Assembly (NCBI GenBank): GCA_032251145.1
Contig: JAVVER010000150.1
Location: 1-6,434, forward strand
From: BRH-c54 sp032251145
GTDB lineage: Bacteria; Bacteroidota; Bacteroidia; Flavobacteriales_E; Vicingaceae
Length of the DNA stretch: 6,434 nt
Direction of reading: 5' to 3'
Shown: positions 6,380 to 6,434 of the stretch, piece by piece
Position numbering within the stretch: position 1 is the stretch's first letter
How the letters are laid out: each line of letters opens with the position of its first letter
Notes under the pieces: generated by a model
The model's database searches: none
The model's input: the letters and a program-made list of their open reading frames with translations, nothing else
Told to the model about the DNA's origin: nothing
Position numbers and translations under genes: made by a program

Positions 6380-6416
6380 GCTCTTTTTCTTGATAAAAAG
6401 AGCCAAAAATCAAGAA
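6380..6416. repeat. Nested inverted repeats with pseudoknot-like layout
   Basis: GCTCTTTTT (6380-6388) pairs with AAAAAGAGC (6395-6403), a perfect 9-bp stem whose entire 6-base loop is CTTGAT (6389-6394). That loop is complementary to ATCAAG at 6409-6414. The second pairing can grow to 8 bp (TTCTTGAT with ATCAAGAA, 6409-6416) by invading the first stem. The same type of string (CTTTTTCTTGATAAAAAG followed by CAAAAATCAAG) seems familiar from intergenic repeats in Bacteroidota genomes, but that is recollection. Function unknown. Confidence 0.6.
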
Positions 6417-6434
6417 CAAACACCAAATCCTGCG

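Noticed and set aside
1..6434. CRISPR array, tRNA, rRNA, or a toxin-antitoxin or defence locus
   Set aside because: There are no regularly spaced repeats, no tRNA-like cloverleaf or rRNA sequence that I recognise, and every substantial ORF is assigned to an envelope or metabolic family.

Overview
The window is AT-rich chromosomal DNA from a member of the Bacteroidota, most likely Flavobacteriia or a nearby order. The evidence is the gene set: a DUF4292 lipoprotein, a GSCFA-domain protein, a stand-alone RfaE2-type nucleotidyltransferase, and panD next to a flippase-like membrane protein. Shine-Dalgarno sequences are largely absent, and a TAnnTTTG-type -7 promoter element lies upstream of panD. 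Nothing in the coding part looks like a phage, a defence system or an integrated element.

Positions 1-4091 hold four plus-strand genes packed as one operon. They encode a tetratricopeptide-repeat protein (5' end outside the window), a DUF4292 lipoprotein that looks LolB/LolA-like, an EnvC-type coiled-coil/LytM murein hydrolase activator, and a GSCFA-family SGNH-like protein. The first three genes overlap by 8 and 23 bases and the fourth follows after 7 bases, so they are probably co-transcribed and partly translationally coupled. The theme is the cell envelope: lipoprotein handling at the outer membrane plus control of peptidoglycan cleavage.

Positions 4093-6222 hold three minus-strand genes, read right to left: panD (aspartate 1-decarboxylase, pantothenate/CoA synthesis), a flippase-like UPF0104/LPG-synthase-TM membrane protein, and rfaE2/hldE C-domain-type heptose-1-phosphate adenylyltransferase (ADP-heptose for surface glycans). 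The last minus-strand gene and the plus-strand operon converge with a single base between their stop codons.

Two non-coding stretches are the least ordinary part. The gap between the flippase gene and rfaE2 (4612-4826) is mostly one 149-base element bounded by perfect 21-base inverted repeats with a hairpin inside, like a MITE or palindromic interspersed repeat. The right end (6223-6434) has no ATG on either strand and carries a compact structure at 6380-6416. There, the 6-base loop of a 9-bp hairpin is complementary to a site just downstream, which is the layout of an H-type pseudoknot. I see no whole new system; the envelope operon and these two repeat structures most deserve a second look.
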